The translations under genes were made by a program, and so were the position numbers. A stretch of DNA of 64,000 nucleotides from a virus. The DNA lies in the IMG/VR virus record IMGVR_UViG_3300034284_002793, positions 62,001 through 126,000 of that record. One strand, given 5' to 3'. Below, one piece after another: positions 62,372 through 64,000 of this stretch (positions within the stretch are counted from its first letter, which is position 1; every line of letters begins with the position of its first letter). A model generated the notes under the pieces. It did not search any database. It saw only the letters and a list, made by a program, of their open reading frames with translations, and was not told the origin of the DNA.

Positions 62372-62480
62372 CGTAAAGCGCTAATAATCAAGCACTTACG
62401 GCGGCGCGCCCCGCCGCGCAGCGTAAGTCGTTGAAAATCAATCACTTAGGCAAAAGCACTTTCATACAGTGTGCCAAGTC
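62372..62480 (+). repeat. Cassette-boundary repeat R6
   Basis: Motif copies at about 62381 and 62431 (50 bp apart) around GGCGGCGCGCCCCGCCGCGC, then ATACAGTGTGCCAAGTCCGC. It starts at the stop codon. The two outer arms carry the swapped pair GC/CG relative to R7, keeping the mismatch. Confidence 0.75.
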
Positions 62481-62526
62481 CGCTGTCAAGTAGAAAAAAA
62501 ATATTTTTTTAATCGTAAAAAATTCC

Positions 62527-62560
62527 TTGCGTTTTTGGCATATTGTGGTATTCTTTAATT
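62527..62560 (+). promoter_or_regulatory. Leaderless-type promoter 13
   Basis: TTGCGT (62527-62532), 16 bp, extended TGG then TATTCT (62549-62554), then 6 nt and the ATG at 62561. Confidence 0.75.
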
Positions 62561-62800
62561 ATGAAAATCACCAAGCCCGACCTCTACGAAGCCCTCATCC
62601 AAGCGCGTGTCGCCTTATCGAAAGACATCCGCGAAACTTTGCGCGGTCGCCACCTCTCCTACGTTCAAGACCTCTCGCGGAAATCCATCCGCGAAAAAAT
62701 CGCGGCCTATCGGTTGCTCTCCAACCTCTCCACGATCAACGCGGAAAGCTACTCGGACAACCGCTCTCTGCGTCACGTTAAAAAAGCTCTTGCCAAGTAA
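62561..62800 (+). CDS. Small helical protein, unknown
   Basis: A 79-residue basic helical protein (MKITKPDLYEALIQARVALS, then SIREKIAAYRLLSNLSTINA). It is 25 bp upstream of the gp88-like gene and shares its cassette. Helix-rich with Arg/Lys on one side, so nucleic acid binding is possible. Function unknown. Confidence 0.5.
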   Translation: MKITKPDLYEALIQARVALSKDIRETLRGRHLSYVQDLSRKSIREKIAAYRLLSNLSTINAESYSDNRSLRHVKKALAK

Positions 62801-62825
62801 CGCAATCTCTGACAAAATCACCACC

Positions 62826-63509
62826 ATGAAACTACTAAGCACCAACAATACCAAAATCAAAAAAGGCGAAAAGCTCGGCTGGCGCACTTACGGCCTTTCA
62901 CTTTCACCCGCTGGCAAAAGTGGAAAACAATTCTGTCCGCATCGCTCGGCTGGCTGTGAGTTTGCTTGTCTCGACACTTCGGGCATGGGCATCTTCTCAA
63001 ACGTCCAAGACGCACGCCTTGCAAAGTCGCGTTTCTTCATCGACAACCGCAACGAGTTTCTCGCTCAGTTGCATAAAGAATTGCACAATGCCGAAAAGTG
63101 GAGCGCAAAAAATAATACGCCTGTGGCCGTGCGTCCGAACGTGCTTTCTGATCTGCCTTTCCATAAGCTGATCGACATGGCGCGCTTTCCGTCAATTCAG
63201 TTTTACGATTACACGCCGAACCTTCAACGCATGATGCAGTTTCTAAACGGCGAGTTGCCTAAAAATTATCACCTGACCTTCTCGCGCAAAGAGGACAATC
63301 AGCATCGTGTCCACGCTGTTGTTGCCGCTGGCGGTAACGTGGCCGCTGTCTTTAGTGAGTTGCCCGAAACCTACCTCGGAAAGCCTGTCATAAACGGCGA
63401 CGAAAGCGACTTGCGTTTTCTCGACGCGCAGGGCGTGATCGTTGGACTCAAAGCAAAAGGCAAAGCTCTCAAAGATCAATCTGGCTTTGTGGTGCAAGTT
63501 GGCGTATAA
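62826..63509 (+). CDS. GP88-family phage protein
   Basis: A 227-residue protein from the ATG at 62826. It matches the pattern of the phage GP88 domain: MKLLSTNNTKIKKGEKLGWR, a Cys-rich segment (FCPHRSAGCEFACLDTSGMG with three Cys), KSRFFIDNRNEF, LSDLPFHKL, FPSIQFYDYTPN, NYHLTFSRKEDN, AAVFSELPETYLGKPVINGD and DLRFLDAQGVIVGLKAKG. The family is found in diverse phages; its biochemical role is not established as far as I know. It is the only right-hand gene with a clear family. The following TATAAT at 63505-63510 lies at its 3' end. Confidence 0.75.
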   Translation: MKLLSTNNTKIKKGEKLGWRTYGLSLSPAGKSGKQFCPHRSAGCEFACLDTSGMGIFSNVQDARLAKSRFFIDNRNEFLAQLHKELHNAEKWSAKNNTPVAVRPNVLSDLPFHKLIDMARFPSIQFYDYTPNLQRMMQFLNGELPKNYHLTFSRKEDNQHRVHAVVAAGGNVAAVFSELPETYLGKPVINGDESDLRFLDAQGVIVGLKAKGKALKDQSGFVVQVGV

Positions 63510-63518
63510 TGAAAACCT

Positions 63519-63584
63519 ATGGAAATCATAATCCTTCTTGCTGGCATTATCGGTGGCGCATTACTAATAAATAAAAAATTATGA
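63519..63584 (+). CDS. 21-residue hydrophobic microprotein
   Basis: MEIIILLAGIIGGALLINKK, ending in Leu, is a single membrane helix with a basic end. A TATAAT box lies 8 nt upstream, and its stop overlaps the next start (ATGA). The overlap argues that it is translated. Function unknown; possibly a membrane effector. Confidence 0.4.
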   Translation: MEIIILLAGIIGGALLINKKL

Positions 63585-63739
63585 CACTAAACCTAATCGC
63601 ACGAAAAAACTTGTTTCGCTTGTCTGAATACTTTTTCAGCCTTGCGGTATGGTGGGAACGCGCTGGCGTTATGACACTCCAAAAACTTTTCTTTATGGGG
63701 TGGCAAAAATGCCTTGACACACGAGACAAATTACGGTGA
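63581..63739 (+). CDS. Small basic protein, last of its cassette
   Basis: A 52-residue protein (MTLNLIARKNLFRLSEYFFS, then LAVWWERAGV) that is hydrophobic and aromatic in the middle and basic at both ends. It overlaps the upstream microprotein by 4 nt and is followed at once by repeat R7. Possibly membrane-associated; unknown. Confidence 0.45.
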   Translation: MTLNLIARKNLFRLSEYFFSLAVWWERAGVMTLQKLFFMGWQKCLDTRDKLR

Positions 63740-63740
63740 C

Positions 63741-63849
63741 ATAACCTACTGAAAATCAACGACTTACGGCGGCGCGCCCCGCCGCGCGGCGTAAGTGCTT
63801 GAAAATCAACGACTTATACAAAATGCCATTCAAGAAGCATGCCAACTCA
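63741..63849 (+). repeat. Cassette-boundary repeat R7
   Basis: Motif copies at about 63749 and 63799 (50 bp apart) around the GGCGGCGCGCCCCGCCGCGC palindrome, then AGAAGCATGCCAACTCACAG (63832-63851). Canonical unit, starting one base after the stop. Confidence 0.8.
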
Positions 63850-63912
63850 CAGAAAAAACGCTCGTTTGAATTTTCGTCAACAAAAATACTTTTCAGAATC
63901 GCAAAAAATCCA

Positions 63913-63946
63913 TTGCATCGTGCCGTGCCTGTGCTACTCTTTACCT
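63913..63946 (+). promoter_or_regulatory. Leaderless-type promoter 14
   Basis: TTGCAT (63913-63918), 16 bp, extended TGC then TACTCT (63935-63940), then 6 nt and the ATG at 63947. Confidence 0.75.
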
Positions 63947-64000
63947 ATGCAAGCGAACACCATCACCGACGACTTCAACACGCAAACCCAAAGCGACGAG
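63947..64000 (+). CDS. N-terminal part of an acidic protein, cut by the window edge
   Basis: 18 codons are visible: MQANTITDDFNTQTQSDE. They match the N-terminus of the 58310-58519 product (IHDDYNTQPQSDE), so it is a second copy of that small acidic protein family. It follows promoter 14 with the standard 6-nt spacing. Confidence 0.6.
   Translation, partial: MQANTITDDFNTQTQSDE

Noticed and set aside
57759-63849. CRISPR array made of the R repeats
   Set aside because: Units are spaced by one to several kilobases of coding sequence, are degenerate, and have a defined internal structure; there are no short unique spacers.
57759-63849. Integron attC sites
   Set aside because: The units are palindromic, about 100 bp long and sit between small genes, but the end boxes do not form a complementary RYYYAAC/GTTRRRY pair, cassettes have their own promoters, and no integrase is in view. 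Kept only as a reason to test cassette exchange.
1-64000. tRNA or rRNA genes
   Set aside because: No cloverleaf with a T-loop consensus or rRNA-like conserved stretch was found by eye; hairpins seen are terminators or R units. A covariance search would be decisive.
1-64000. Integrase or prophage attachment sites
   Set aside because: No recombinase catalytic motif and no host-type flanking genes are visible; nothing supports an integrated state.

Overview
The window is a contiguous piece of a tailed double-stranded DNA bacteriophage genome (Caudoviricetes). It holds a complete late gene set: PhoH-like ATPase, large terminase, portal, protease/scaffold, decoration protein, major capsid protein, neck proteins, tail tube, 1680-residue tape measure, distal tail proteins and a fibre locus. 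I recognise no tail sheath, so a long non-contractile tail is the simplest reading. There is no DNA polymerase, integrase or tRNA gene in view, so the genome continues beyond the window. The host cannot be named. LPS-type enzyme families (GT9 heptosyltransferase-like, LpxH-like phosphoesterase) hint at a Gram-negative host. Shine-Dalgarno sequences are weak or absent throughout.

Layout. (1) 1-2211, minus strand: glycosyltransferase, DUF736-like protein and a phage sigma factor. (2) 2247-7124, plus strand: small membrane protein, two nucleic-acid-type proteins, and a glycosyltransferase pair in which one GT9 enzyme is split over two genes. (3) 7129-43101, minus strand: one long late block transcribed right to left, PhoH > Zn ribbon > second sigma factor > ERCC4 nuclease > TerL > portal > head fibres > protease/scaffold > decoration > capsid > neck > tail tube > tape measure > tail tip. 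Strong hairpin terminators follow the capsid and tube genes. A TGTAATAAATA-like element sits in almost every longer gap and may be a late promoter read by a phage sigma factor. (4) 43223-56112, plus strand: fibre/adhesin locus built from three repeatedly duplicated protein families plus a Ser-Gly/Thr-Gly-rich repeat module. (5) 56113-56778, minus strand: metallophosphoesterase.

(6) 57210-64000, plus strand, is a different world. Base composition rises clearly in GC, and 22 mostly tiny genes are grouped into short cassettes. Thirteen starts have a sigma70-type promoter whose -10 hexamer ends exactly 6 nt before the ATG, so the mRNAs should be leaderless. Cassettes are separated by seven copies of a structured repeat (a 19-bp motif twice, 50 bp apart, around a GC-rich palindrome), often starting directly after a stop codon. 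This looks like an early or host-interaction region organised as exchangeable cassettes; only a gp88-family protein is recognisable.

Most interesting points: the leaderless promoter array, the cassette-bounding repeat, a probable PD-(D/E)XK nuclease domain embedded in the tape measure between repeated GFIPNF motifs, the split GT4-DUF4214-GT9 glycosyltransferase, and the modular fibre proteins.
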